Shown here in pieces: positions 21,034 through 35,441 of a DNA stretch of 64,000 bases. A program made the position numbers and the translations under genes. Position 1 is the stretch's first letter, and the number at the start of each line of letters is the position of its first letter. The notes beneath the pieces were generated by a model. The model was not told the origin of the DNA. It ran no database searches and was given only the letters and a program-made list of their open reading frames with translations. This DNA is from Leptospira kmetyi serovar Malaysia str. Bejo-Iso9. GTDB taxonomy: Bacteria; Spirochaetota; Leptospiria; Leptospirales; Leptospiraceae. The stretch is from NCBI RefSeq assembly GCF_000243735.2, contig NZ_AHMP02000001.1:25001-89000 (forward strand), in the 5' to 3' direction.

Positions 21034-22656
21034 ATGGCACCGAGTGCAGTCGCTGAATCAAAACGCCAAACAAACGGGAATTATACGGGAAGCGGTTTCC
21101 AAGTCGCCCAAAATCCGGCAACTCTGGAAGAAATCGGAAAAGTTCCGAACACGGATCTGGCAAAAATGCCCGAGATTTTCAAAAAAGCGAGAGAGGCTCA
21201 GAAAGAATGGTCTCAACGAAAATTTTCGGTCCGCAAAAAACATCTTCTCAAGATGAGAGATTATATCGTGGATCACGCGGAAGAACTCGCGGAGATCGTA
21301 AGCAAAGACAACGGTAAATCGAGAATGGACGCGCTTGCAACCGAGGTTCTTCCTGCCGCGTTAGCCGCGGATTGGTATGCGAAGAATGCAAGACATCATC
21401 TTCAACCGAAAAAACTTCCGATGTCCACATTCTTATTTTTTAATAAGAAGAACGAACTACATCGTGTTCCTCTCGGAGTGGTGGGAATCATCAGTCCTTG
21501 GAATTATCCTTTGTCGATTCCTTTCGGTGAAATCGCGATGGGTCTTATGGCGGGGAATGCGATTCTTTTGAAGGTCGCACAGGCTACGATTCTCGTGGGT
21601 CAAGCGATCGAAAAGATCGTCGCCGCGGGAGAATTGCCCGAAGGACTTTTTTATCATATCGTCGGTTCGGGAGGAGCGGTTTCCAAATCCTTCTTCGAGA
21701 ATAAGATCGATAAGATTTTCTTTACCGGTTCCGTCGCTACCGGAAAAACATTGATGGCCGCTGCCGCTTCCACGTTAACTCCCTTGTCCTTGGAACTCGG
21801 TGGAAAGGATCCTATGATCGTCTTGGACGACGCGGATCTGGAACGCGCGGCCAACGGCGCGGCTTGGGCGGGTTATCAAAACGCGGGTCAATCCTGCGGC
21901 GGAGTGGAACGCGTATATGTGCAGGAAAAAGTATATGATAAATTCGTAAACTTGCTCGCCGCAAAAACCAAAGCGATCCGTCACGGCGCGGATCAAAACT
22001 TCGAAGTGGATATGGGTTCCATGACGACGGAAGAACAACTCAACACGGTGAAACGTCAAGTAGACGGCGCGGTAAAACAAGGCGCAAAGATCATCGCTCA
22101 ATCTCAACCCACGGGAAATACGAAAGGATTCTTTTATCCGGCGACTTTGATGGTCGACGTGAATCATCAGATGGAGCTGATGCAAGAGGAGAATTTCGGT
22201 CCGGTAATTCCCGTGATGAAGTTTAAAACGATCGAGGAAGCGATCGCGCTCGCGAACGATTCTTCCATGGCCTTGACTTCCTCCGTGTGGACGAAAAATC
22301 TAAACCTCGGCAAAAAGATCGCGCGTAAGTTGGAATCGGGCGCGACCACGATCAACGATCATCTTTATACGCACGGTCAATCCGAAACTCCTTGGGGCGG
22401 TTGGAAAGAATCCGGTCTTGGTAGAACCCATTCCGGTTTGGGTTTCGACGAGATGACTCAACCGAAACTCGTGAACTGGGATATCATTCCTTCCAAGAGA
22501 AACATTTGGTGGTATCCGTTTAACAAAACTTCGTACGAAGCGATTCTCGCGGCGATGCGGTTCAACTTTACGAAGAATCCGATTTCATTGATCGTAAACG
22601 GAACAAAACTTACGGTCTTTATGATCGGTAAGATGTTCACTTCGTGGAAGGTTTGA
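21034..22656 (+). CDS. Aldehyde dehydrogenase family protein
   Basis: 540 residues, NAD(P)-dependent aldehyde oxidation. Catalytic residues are in place: Asn 157 in PWNYP, Glu 254 in LELGGKDP and Cys 288 in GQSCGG. The cofactor loop is IFFTGSVATGK. The C-terminal 50 residues extend past the usual end and are hydrophobic (NPISLIVNGTKLTVFMIGKMF), suggesting membrane association as in fatty aldehyde dehydrogenases. AGGAGAAATTAA lies immediately before the ATG. The substrate is probably a medium or long aldehyde, which is inference. Confidence 0.9.
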   Translation: MAPSAVAESKRQTNGNYTGSGFQVAQNPATLEEIGKVPNTDLAKMPEIFKKAREAQKEWSQRKFSVRKKHLLKMRDYIVDHAEELAEIVSKDNGKSRMDALATEVLPAALAADWYAKNARHHLQPKKLPMSTFLFFNKKNELHRVPLGVVGIISPWNYPLSIPFGEIAMGLMAGNAILLKVAQATILVGQAIEKIVAAGELPEGLFYHIVGSGGAVSKSFFENKIDKIFFTGSVATGKTLMAAAASTLTPLSLELGGKDPMIVLDDADLERAANGAAWAGYQNAGQSCGGVERVYVQEKVYDKFVNLLAAKTKAIRHGADQNFEVDMGSMTTEEQLNTVKRQVDGAVKQGAKIIAQSQPTGNTKGFFYPATLMVDVNHQMELMQEENFGPVIPVMKFKTIEEAIALANDSSMALTSSVWTKNLNLGKKIARKLESGATTINDHLYTHGQSETPWGGWKESGLGRTHSGLGFDEMTQPKLVNWDIIPSKRNIWWYPFNKTSYEAILAAMRFNFTKNPISLIVNGTKLTVFMIGKMFTSWKV

Positions 22657-22663
22657 GCTTCGT

Positions 22664-23569
22664 TTGAGGTCTTATCACCGAATCTGTGCTTTAGTTTTTT
22701 ATCTTCTCTGCGTCCCGTCGTTTTTGTTTGCGGACACCGTTCTTCTGAAGGACGGAGGCGTTCTTAGAAACGTAAAGGTTACGATGGGAGGCGAGGAGAT
22801 TCTCGTCGAAGACGAGGCAGGGAATATTAGAAAAATTGCAACTGGTTCGGTGAAAAAGATCGTTATGGCCGATGTGAAAACGGAATCGTCGACTTCCGCA
22901 TCGAACGTTCCGAAAAATCAAGGATCGAAAAAATCGAATTCTTCCGGATCCGGTCAAATGTCCTATTCGACGGGCATTTCCTTTTGGGAAACGAGCAAAG
23001 GAGAACCGGATCGGATCGGGAATTTTTCGATCCAAGTTCGTTCGATATTTCTTCAGGTGGAAACCCGATTCGAGGGCAGATACGGAATCACTTTAGGGTT
23101 GGAGAATTCTCGTTTCGATTTTCGCAGTTCTTCGAACGTATTCCTCAATCCGAGAGTCGCCGGTTCGGTCTTGGCCGCCCAGGATAACATTCAAAAAAAT
23201 GAATATTCTACGGTTCTGCTCGGATTGTCCGCGTTATCGGAAGGGTATTCTCCTTATAGAACTTCGAACTCGTTTCGGGTAGAGACGGTTTCTTTTCTGC
23301 CGGGTTTGAAGTATTACCTTTTCGATGCGGAAAAATTTTCCTGGTTCGTTCAGTTCGCGTTCGGATTCGGCAGAAGTTACCGAACCGGAATGTACAACGA
23401 TCCGTTTTTTCACGGGACCTTATTGTTGGGCTCGGGGATTCAGTGGAACGGCGAGTCCGTTTTTATCGGTCTCGCCGTGCAGATTCGAAATACGATTCTT
23501 TCCGGTCCGAACGTTTCGTATCGGTTTACGGAGCCGAGTCTTCAATTCTCCGTCGGAATCAAAATCTGA
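22664..23569 (+). CDS. Predicted outer-membrane protein with N-terminal LSm-like segment
   Basis: 301 residues. A signal peptide (CALVFYLLCVPSFLFA, cleavage near residue 23) precedes a small beta domain at 24-70 (TVLLKDGGVLRNVKV, then EEILVEDEAGNIRKI). A Ser/Asn-rich linker follows to about 100, then a barrel-like region with alternating strands ending LQFSVGIKI. The LKDGxxLxxVxV pattern also occurs at the end of the FecR protein at 36960. The TTG start at 22664 is 7 bases after the aldehyde dehydrogenase stop and has no clear ribosome site, so translational coupling is likely. Function unknown. Confidence 0.65.
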   Translation: MRSYHRICALVFYLLCVPSFLFADTVLLKDGGVLRNVKVTMGGEEILVEDEAGNIRKIATGSVKKIVMADVKTESSTSASNVPKNQGSKKSNSSGSGQMSYSTGISFWETSKGEPDRIGNFSIQVRSIFLQVETRFEGRYGITLGLENSRFDFRSSSNVFLNPRVAGSVLAAQDNIQKNEYSTVLLGLSALSEGYSPYRTSNSFRVETVSFLPGLKYYLFDAEKFSWFVQFAFGFGRSYRTGMYNDPFFHGTLLLGSGIQWNGESVFIGLAVQIRNTILSGPNVSYRFTEPSLQFSVGIKI

Positions 23570-23574
23570 TTTGT

Positions 23575-24006
23575 TTAAGGAAAAATCTTTCTGAATCCTT
23601 CGGGCAACGTTCCTAACTTGCGAGTCGAGTAATCCATAAAGACCACTCCCGTTTTCGCTTCGCAGATGATCTTGCCGTTGGCCGGTCCGTCCGCGTGCGT
23701 CATTCTATAATAGATATCGCAACCGCGTTGATTGAAATCTCCCGCGGTGATTTCCACGCGAATCTTATCTCTGAAAAAAGCCTCGGCCTTATATACGACC
23801 GCGATGTCCGTCATGATGATTCCGAGTCCGTCCACGTTGAGTTCGTTGTAATTGTGTTCCAAAAAGAATCGGGCTCTCGCTTCGTGAAGTAAGGAGATCA
23901 CCCGGTCGTGCGCGAGATGGTCCGCAAAATTTACGTCGTAGATCCGAACGTCCAAATCGACGGACCATACGAATTTATTCGGGAGTTCCAGTTGAATTCT
24001 TGCCAT
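23575..24006 (-). CDS. Hotdog-fold acyl-CoA thioesterase family protein
   Basis: 143 residues, 4-hydroxybenzoyl-CoA thioesterase/YbgC-like. Seen: VRIYDVNFADHLAHDRVISLLHEARARF (hot-dog helix region with the conserved Asp-x-N/D-x-x-x-H arrangement) and IYYRMTHADG in the following strands. It would hydrolyse acyl-CoA in the cytosol; the acyl chain is unknown. Its start is 2 bases from the stop of the upstream Yip1 gene, so the two form an operon. Confidence 0.78.
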   Translation of the reverse strand: MARIQLELPNKFVWSVDLDVRIYDVNFADHLAHDRVISLLHEARARFFLEHNYNELNVDGLGIIMTDIAVVYKAEAFFRDKIRVEITAGDFNQRGCDIYYRMTHADGPANGKIICEAKTGVVFMDYSTRKLGTLPEGFRKIFP

Positions 24007-24008
24007 GT

Positions 24009-24734
<726 letters not shown>

Positions 24735-24836
24735 GAAATCTCCGCTTTCGCACAGGTTTTTGCGTAAAAGCGGGATGGCAAGACGAAAAGAAGATCGGTT
24801 TCGAATGTTCTTCGTTACGTCCGTTACGAAATTGTT

Positions 24837-26459
<1,623 letters not shown>

Positions 26460-26506
26460 CCGGCAATTCTGCACCTTTCGAAAAGGTTTCGCAAGAAATA
26501 TTTTTA

Positions 26507-27316
26507 CTAAAGGGAGGAATCTTCTTTGTGTTTGTAAACGAATTCTTTCGAGAATTCTCCCCGTTTGTTCATCTTCGCTCCGATAAAATGAGAACCGTCT
26601 TGTAATACAAAACTGTTACTTTTCACCCAATCGCCCGTGTTGATGATTCTAAGATGGGGAATACAAAGAAAGTCGTGCGTGTGGCCCGAGATCAAAACCC
26701 GATCGCCTTGGTGTGTAATTCTCGAAAGACGTTCGTAGTATTTGAGAATTTCCTCGGTCGTAGTCGGATCCTGTCTGTTCAGATGTTTTTGATAAAACGC
26801 TTCCGAAAAACGGAATAGGTTCGGAACGAGAAGAGCGATCGCATGCAAAAAACGTAATAAAAAGATCGAACCGATCCAAGTAAAACGATTGTATTGTCCT
26901 TGATGGCCGTGAACTGCGATGAGGGTTTCGGTTTCCGTTTTTTCGCAGACGTTCCAATCTCTTTCCTTTAGATATCTTTCGATCTTGGGCGGAAGGTTCA
27001 TCAGATAGGAAGTCGAATCGTGATTTCCTACGATATAAATTTTGTTTCCGCCGAGCGCCGATAACGAATCCAATCGATCGAAGAGTTTGTTGAATTTCTT
27101 TTTACTTCTGCGGAGCTTACGCGAGGCGCTGAAGAACCAATTCTCGATGATATCGCCCACGAGATAGATCGTTTGAAAGCGGACGTTCTTTTTTTCGAGA
27201 TGATCGAGGAACTGGAACAGTTCCTTGTGTTTGTGGGATTTTATTTTTTTATTGAGAAGGTAGTGAACGTCCGAAAGAAAAATTCCTTCATAGACTTTAT
27301 CCCTTTCAAATTTCAT
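26507..27316 (-). CDS. Calcineurin-like metallophosphoesterase (LpxH/UDP-diacylglucosamine hydrolase type)
   Basis: 269 residues. All metal motifs are visible: LSDVHYL (D-x-H), LVGDIIENW, VGNHD, AVHGHQGQ and SGHTH. The arrangement resembles the YbgI/LpxH-like branch acting on UDP-2,3-diacylglucosamine or related phosphoesters, with a hydrophobic segment mid-protein (IGSIFLLRFLHAIALLVP) that could contact lipid. Which of these it does cannot be told from the sequence. It lies upstream of the GltB-like gene on the same strand, 47 bases away. Confidence 0.82.
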   Translation of the reverse strand: MKFERDKVYEGIFLSDVHYLLNKKIKSHKHKELFQFLDHLEKKNVRFQTIYLVGDIIENWFFSASRKLRRSKKKFNKLFDRLDSLSALGGNKIYIVGNHDSTSYLMNLPPKIERYLKERDWNVCEKTETETLIAVHGHQGQYNRFTWIGSIFLLRFLHAIALLVPNLFRFSEAFYQKHLNRQDPTTTEEILKYYERLSRITHQGDRVLISGHTHDFLCIPHLRIINTGDWVKSNSFVLQDGSHFIGAKMNKRGEFSKEFVYKHKEDSSL

Positions 27317-27504
27317 CGGAAAGTCGGTTCAAAATCAATCTGACGGATCGGAGCGTCGCTGTCAAACGATTCCGCCCCGATTCTTTTCAAGGGAGAATAA
27401 AATTCGATTACAACTTAGGTTGTTCGGTCGTTCGCGAAATCGTCGAAAACGAAACCGCGAGAATTTTTTGCAATAGATACGAAAGATACGAGGATACAAA
27501 TTTT

Positions 27505-28782
<1,278 letters not shown>

Positions 28783-28892
28783 AAGAATTCAGAACCTTTT
28801 TTCGAAGGATTCTCGGAAAAGAAATAAAGCGTTCAATCCATTTTTAATGTTTTTCTATCTACAGGAAATTGACATTTCGCAAGCTATCCAAT

Positions 28893-30104
28893 ATGTCTTC
28901 TCATTCCCCTCGTAACATCTATGTAAAATCCGAACCGATGCTGATCTTCGTGCTCGCGGCCGTTCAGTTCACGCATATTCTCGACTTCGTAATCATGATG
29001 CCTCTTGGAAGTTATTTTCAGGAAGCGTTTCATATCAATCCGAGAGAATTCTCCTTTTTAATTTCCGCATATACTTACAGCGCGTTCGTCGCGGGAATCA
29101 TAGGCGCGCTTTTTATCGATCGATTCAATCGAAAGTCCGCGGCGATTTTTTTATACGCGGGTTTTATTTTAGGAACCGCGTTTTGCGCCGTCGCGAATTC
29201 GTATTATCTTCTTTTGGCAGCGAGAATTCTTTCCGGAGCTTTCGGAGGAATTTTAAGTTCCATTATCTTTGCGATCGTGGGAGACGTGATCGCGATGGAA
29301 AGAAGAGGGCGCGCGACCGGTGCGATCATGGGAGCTTTTTCCGTAGCTTCGGTGATCGGAATTCCCGTGGGTTTGAAGATCGCGGAATATTACGGATGGA
29401 ACATGTCCTTTGCCGGAATCGTTCTGTTGAGTCTTCCGATTTTGGTTTTGATGTATTATCATTTACCGAGTATTCCTCCGTTTCAATCGGCAGGGGAGAA
29501 TCCGGTTCAGAACTTTGTCCGAATTCTAACCTATAGAAGATACATGGCTTCTTATATGCTGATCATGTTCGTGATTCTCGGGGGTTTTACCGTGATTCCG
29601 TTTATCGCGCCGTATATGGAAAGAAACGTGGGAATTCCTAAGGAGAATATTCCTTGGATCTATTTCTTCGGCGGTCTTGTGACTTTCTTTTCTTCCCGTG
29701 TGATCGGAATCATTTCGGACAAGATTGGCAAACACAAGGTATTCTATATTCTGGTTCCGTTATCTTTCATTCCGATTTGGATCATGACCAATCTCGGACA
29801 AACCTCTCTCGTAAACGTTTTGATTCTTACGACTGCTTTTATGGTGATCGTTTCGGGAAGATGGATTCCGGCTTTAGCCTTGATCACTTCTACGACCGAA
29901 CCTCGGGATCGGGGAAGATTCATGACCGTGATCTCCGCCTTACAAAACCTCGCGTCCGGACTCGGCGCGACGATCGGTGGAAGTATTCTCGTGGCGGCGA
30001 CTCCGACTTCTCCGTATCAAAACTACGACGTTGCGGGATATCTCGCGATGGGGTTTAACGTGATCGCGATCATTTTGATTTCCAGAGTGAAGGCCGTTTC
30101 GTAA
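28893..30104 (+). CDS. Major facilitator superfamily transporter
   Basis: 403 residues with 12 predicted membrane helices and the intracellular loop IDRFNRKSAAIFLYAGF between helices 2 and 3, where the MFS A-motif lies (DRxxRK). It resembles drug/sugar-efflux (AraJ/YdhP-type) carriers; the substrate is unknown. ATG 28893 has no ribosome site. TTG 28869 in frame (8 codons earlier) has CAGGAAA upstream and could be the real start. A 10-bp GC-rich hairpin follows at 30127. Confidence 0.85.
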   Translation: MSSHSPRNIYVKSEPMLIFVLAAVQFTHILDFVIMMPLGSYFQEAFHINPREFSFLISAYTYSAFVAGIIGALFIDRFNRKSAAIFLYAGFILGTAFCAVANSYYLLLAARILSGAFGGILSSIIFAIVGDVIAMERRGRATGAIMGAFSVASVIGIPVGLKIAEYYGWNMSFAGIVLLSLPILVLMYYHLPSIPPFQSAGENPVQNFVRILTYRRYMASYMLIMFVILGGFTVIPFIAPYMERNVGIPKENIPWIYFFGGLVTFFSSRVIGIISDKIGKHKVFYILVPLSFIPIWIMTNLGQTSLVNVLILTTAFMVIVSGRWIPALALITSTTEPRDRGRFMTVISALQNLASGLGATIGGSILVAATPTSPYQNYDVAGYLAMGFNVIAIILISRVKAVS

Positions 30105-30126
30105 GAACGGTTGTATTTGTAGTGGA

Positions 30127-30149
30127 CCGCGCGCACGAAGTGCGCGCGG
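30127..30149 (+). terminator. GC-rich hairpin after the MFS gene
   Basis: CCGCGCGCAC (30127-30136) and GTGCGCGCGG (30140-30149) form a perfect 10-bp stem with a GAA loop, 23 bases after the stop. No T-run follows, so it may be a processing or mRNA-stability hairpin rather than a true intrinsic terminator. Confidence 0.5.
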
Positions 30150-30238
30150 GGATTCTCCTTACGCCGAACCGATTTCTTTCTTGCAGAAAGAGATTTTTCT
30201 TCTTTGGAAAGAAAATTCTAAAAAAAATTGCTCTGTTC

Positions 30239-30266
30239 TTGACATTTTAATGAGACAGAATATTCT
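30239..30266 (+). promoter_or_regulatory. Strong sigma-70-like promoter
   Basis: TTGACA (30239-30244) and TATTCT (30261-30266) are 16 bases apart, the best promoter seen in the window. It points at the structured leader and the patatin/GH5 operon. Transcription would start near 30272-30275. Confidence 0.6.
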
Positions 30267-30268
30267 GC

Positions 30269-30488
<220 letters not shown>

Positions 30489-30582
30489 GGTTTCCCTCTT
30501 TCCGAAATTCTTTCCCTTGGAAGTCCCTTCGAACAAACCGAAAATTCTTCTCTTTTTTCCAACCCCTTGAGATTCAGGTAGA

Positions 30583-31464
30583 ATGAAACGTGCCCTTATC
30601 TTATCCGGAGGCGGAGCCCGAGGCGCTTACCAAGCGGGTGTTCTTCGTTACTTGGAAGAGATCCAATTTAAGCCGGACATTATCTGCGGTACTTCCGTGG
30701 GAGCGATTACCGCGACCGCGATGGGTTGCGGGATGAACGCCGCCGAAATCACGAAGTTGTGGAAGTCCATCGAAGCGAAGAAGGTGATGCGTTATTCGAT
30801 CTGGAACGACTTGGTCGATATCTTCGTGAAAAGTTATTCGCCGTTAACCGATACGACCCCGCTTAAGAATCTGCTTTATTCCCATCTTGACTTCCGCAAA
30901 TTGAGAAAGAATCCGATCGAGGTCATCATTACTGCGGTCAACATTCTCACCGCGGAGCTTGTCTTTTTTAGAAACAAGGAAATCGATATAGAACACGTGA
31001 TGGCGTCGTCCGCGATCCCCATGTTTTTCCCTTGGCAATACGTGGACGGAAAACCGCATTGGGACGGAGGAGTGATGGCAAACACTCCGATTCTTCCCGC
31101 GGTCGAACGAGGAGCGACCGATATCGTCGTTGTTCTTTTGTCTCCTGTCGGAGGAATCGATATGGGTTTGCCGAAGACAAGAAGAGAAGGTTTGGAACGG
31201 GTTTTCGAACTTTCTTTGATCGGTTCGTTTCAAACCGTGATGTCCAATTTGAACTTCGAGAAAAAAATGAAGAAGGGAAAAAAGTCGAAACTCTCTTCGC
31301 TCTTATCGATTCCGAGCGCGGATCGTCCCGAGTTGAAGATTCGTACGATCGGTCCCAGAACCTCGCTCGGTTTCGGAAGTATTCTGAACTTTTCGCAGGT
31401 TCAGGCGGATTATCTGATCACCCGTGGATACGAGGACGCAAGAATTCAGTTCGGCGAATATTAG
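30583..31464 (+). CDS. Patatin-like phospholipase
   Basis: 293 residues, cytosolic or secreted without a visible signal peptide. It has the Ser-Asp dyad of patatins: oxyanion loop SGGGARGAY (8-16), nucleophile Ser 38 in GTSVG and Asp 161 in WDGG. It would hydrolyse acyl esters of phospholipids or other lipids. CAGGTAGA precedes the ATG. It is the first gene of a three-gene operon with a GH5 glycosidase and a lipoprotein, expressed from the leader region upstream. Confidence 0.88.
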   Translation: MKRALILSGGGARGAYQAGVLRYLEEIQFKPDIICGTSVGAITATAMGCGMNAAEITKLWKSIEAKKVMRYSIWNDLVDIFVKSYSPLTDTTPLKNLLYSHLDFRKLRKNPIEVIITAVNILTAELVFFRNKEIDIEHVMASSAIPMFFPWQYVDGKPHWDGGVMANTPILPAVERGATDIVVVLLSPVGGIDMGLPKTRREGLERVFELSLIGSFQTVMSNLNFEKKMKKGKKSKLSSLLSIPSADRPELKIRTIGPRTSLGFGSILNFSQVQADYLITRGYEDARIQFGEY

Positions 31465-31470
31465 AATATT

Positions 31471-33431
<1,961 letters not shown>

Positions 33432-33435
<4 letters not shown>

Positions 33436-33713
33436 AAAAAGTTCTTATGATTTCCCTAAGCGCTCTTGCAGTTCTTTCATTGACTGTAATGTGCGGCGGA
33501 CCGAAACATTCTGCTGAAGAATGCGCTCCTATCGTAGAAGAAATGTTAACCAATCTTACTGCCGGACAAAAAGCGGAAGACACTGCAAACATCGCGACTA
33601 TGAAAGCGACTTTAGTTCCGGTATTGCAAAAAGAATGTATGTCCGGAAAATTCGATCTTACTTGTCTTAAATCTGCAAAAAGCATTCCTGCAATCCAGGC
33701 TTGTAAGAAATAA
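33432..33713 (+). CDS. Small four-Cys lipoprotein (TIGR04454-like)
   Basis: 93 residues. The signal peptide MKKVLMISLSALAVLSLTVMC ends in a lipobox (Cys 21). The mature part has four further Cys (EEC, KEC, LTC, QAC), matching a small Leptospira lipoprotein family. It is ATGA-coupled to the GH5 gene, with AAAGAGGAAGATTAG as ribosome site, and followed by a clear terminator. Its surface or periplasmic role is unknown. Confidence 0.8.
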
Positions 33714-33728
33714 GATTTTTCCAATTCG

Positions 33729-33770
33729 CACCTCGTTCGTCGTTCGATGACGAGGTGTTGAATTCTTTTT
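33729..33770 (+). terminator. Intrinsic terminator of the patatin/GH5/lipoprotein operon
   Basis: CACCTCGT (33729-33736) and ACGAGGTG (33750-33757) pair as an 8-bp stem with a 13-base loop, followed by a T-rich run ending TCTTTTT. It starts 16 bases after the lipoprotein stop. Confidence 0.7.
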
Positions 33771-33811
33771 CTTTCTTTCTTTCCTCTCTTTTCTCTTCTC
33801 TTCGTTATAAT

Positions 33812-34108
33812 TCATTCATCCATTAAGAAGAATCCTTCTTCTTCCGAATAACAGCCGTGTTCTCGGTACGGGCCCGAAGGATAAAAATGAATTCTTTGCG
33901 CGTATCTTCTTCCGATTTTCATACAACTCAAACAGATGTCCCAGCGGATCGCCCAGTCGCATTCTTCCTTTCGGTAGGAGGGGAATACGCGGAGTAAGGG
34001 TTTGGTTTCCGCTTTTTCGGGCTCGGTGCTTTGTAGAAAGAAGTTGGTTCCTATGGGTAGGATGAGAAGGACCGTGAGCAGAATTTTCGTGATCGTTTTT
34101 GTTTGCAT
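33812..34108 (-). CDS. Hypothetical exported Cys-containing protein
   Basis: 98 residues. MQTKTITKILLTVLLILPIGTNFF is a signal sequence or membrane anchor; the rest has four Cys (EECDWAIRWDICLSCMKIG, then GPYREHGCYSEEE), suggesting a small disulfide- or metal-binding fold. No family is recognised. It uses an ATG start without a clear ribosome site. It lies in the accessory patch next to DUF1564. Confidence 0.5.
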   Translation of the reverse strand: MQTKTITKILLTVLLILPIGTNFFLQSTEPEKAETKPLLRVFPSYRKEECDWAIRWDICLSCMKIGRRYAQRIHFYPSGPYREHGCYSEEEGFFLMDE

Positions 34109-34510
34109 CGGGTTTTACGGATTGTTGAAGTTGCGTTTTGCTGCTCGTCGCATCGCGGCTACGTCGTTCTTTTTGTCGGATAAGAATTCAAGAATTCGCG
34201 AAGTTCCGGCGCGTATCTTTTATTTTCTTTTATTCTTACTATCGAAACACGTTCTCGAACCAAGAAGAATAAAATTTGAGTTTTTCTTTGCTTTTTGAGA
34301 TTGGAACTTCCCGCGTTTTGAGTCGGACTGTTGTTGTATGTAGGTGCAATCCCCTTGAATCCTTTGTCCGTTGTCTTACTTAGTTATCGTAAGCGACTTT
34401 GATGTTGCAATGTGCGCGGCGTTTGCCCGCTTACGATCTGCTCGTTGCCGCGGTGACGTAACTTGGAACCGTAAAGGTTGAAGTTTTAGAAAAACGAGGA
34501 GCGTCCGCAC
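34109..34510. other. Gene-poor stretch before the DUF1564 gene
   Basis: The plus strand is rich in T and G here (for example GTTGCGTTTTGCTGCTCGTC, TGTTGTTGTATGT). No open frame is convincing. A minus-strand 183-codon frame at 34376-34927 is antisense to the DUF1564 gene and rejected. Confidence 0.4.
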
Positions 34511-35068
34511 ATGGGGAGAATCATTCTTTCTGAAAATCAAAAGGTAAGAACAAGGCTCTCCGTGGACGGTGTTTCGTGCGTTGAAACGTTTTTGATTCCG
34601 GAAGAATATTTGGCTCGTTTGAGTTCGGAAGGTCGCAAACAACTGCCCGAAAAGATTCGAAGGCTTTTGAGAAGATGCGGGAAACATATTATTGCGATGC
34701 ATCGTTTGAATCCAAAACCGGGAAAAACGATGCATCAAAGGGATTGCGGTCGTTTGGTTCGTTTTAACGTAAGAATGGATACTGCGCTCGGTGCAATTCT
34801 CGGTTCTTTCGCGGCATCTCACGGGGTGTCCCGCTGTTTTCTTGTGAATTATCTGCTTTGGATGGATGAAGTAGGGATCGCAGATTCTATCTTTGAAACC
34901 TTGAGTGTGGGAACTCCATCCTTCCACGACGTATACAGAAATATTCTGACCCTCGACTTAGCCTCGAACACGATCACTCGCGAATTCACGTTCGAACCAA
35001 ACCCGATTTACGCCCAAGATTTGGATTTCAGGAGCTATTTCCCGCCGGATTCTTACAAATTTATCTAA
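34511..35068 (+). CDS. DUF1564 family protein with ribbon-helix-helix-like core
   Basis: 185 residues. It matches the Leptospira DUF1564 family: SVETFLIPEEYL-like N-terminus (VSCVETFLIPEEYLARL), RRLLRRCGKHI and KPGKTMHQRD, then RFNVRMDTALGAILGSFAASHGVSRCFLVNYLL at about 83-117. The last block reads as a beta strand followed by two helices with G-x-S between them, as in Arc/MetJ/CopG DNA-binding proteins. DNA binding is inferred from this pattern. GAGGAG lies upstream of the ATG. It occurs in a patch of odd composition, consistent with a mobile or multicopy family. Confidence 0.75.
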   Translation: MGRIILSENQKVRTRLSVDGVSCVETFLIPEEYLARLSSEGRKQLPEKIRRLLRRCGKHIIAMHRLNPKPGKTMHQRDCGRLVRFNVRMDTALGAILGSFAASHGVSRCFLVNYLLWMDEVGIADSIFETLSVGTPSFHDVYRNILTLDLASNTITREFTFEPNPIYAQDLDFRSYFPPDSYKFI

Positions 35069-35441
35069 ACGTAAGACAAGGCCGCACGGAGGACACGTGC
35101 AACGCGCAGCCGATTCACCAATTGCGGCGGGCAGGGCCGCGTGGACAACCAGCACCGCTTATAGCTTTTCCATTGGAGCATCAAGAACGCGCCTACTTAC
35201 ACATAAGAAGAGTCATAGGATCCGTAAAAATTACAAGATAGATCCGACTACGAGAGAAAAATCGCACCTTCTCATACCTTCACAAAAATTCGACGAACCC
35301 AAATTTATGACGATACGAGCTCTCATCTCAAACGATAGAATTGTCTAAACAACGAAACTGCGACATACTACAAAATTCTCAGGACCGACACCCGACACCC
35401 ATGCCGAGCCAAACAATCATATAAAACAAGAAGTGAACCTC
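35069..35441. other. Gene-poor, G-poor stretch between DUF1564 and DUF547 genes
   Basis: Rich in A and C on the plus strand, especially from about 35180. No gene is supported. The bias continues into the first 40 codons of the DUF547 gene. Confidence 0.4.

Noticed and set aside
28869..28874. TTGACA as a promoter -35 box for the MFS gene
   Set aside because: No -10 box can fit between it and the likely start, and TTG here may itself be the start codon.
34376..34927. 183-codon minus-strand frame antisense to DUF1564
   Set aside because: His/Arg/Thr-rich shadow translation of a recognised family gene.
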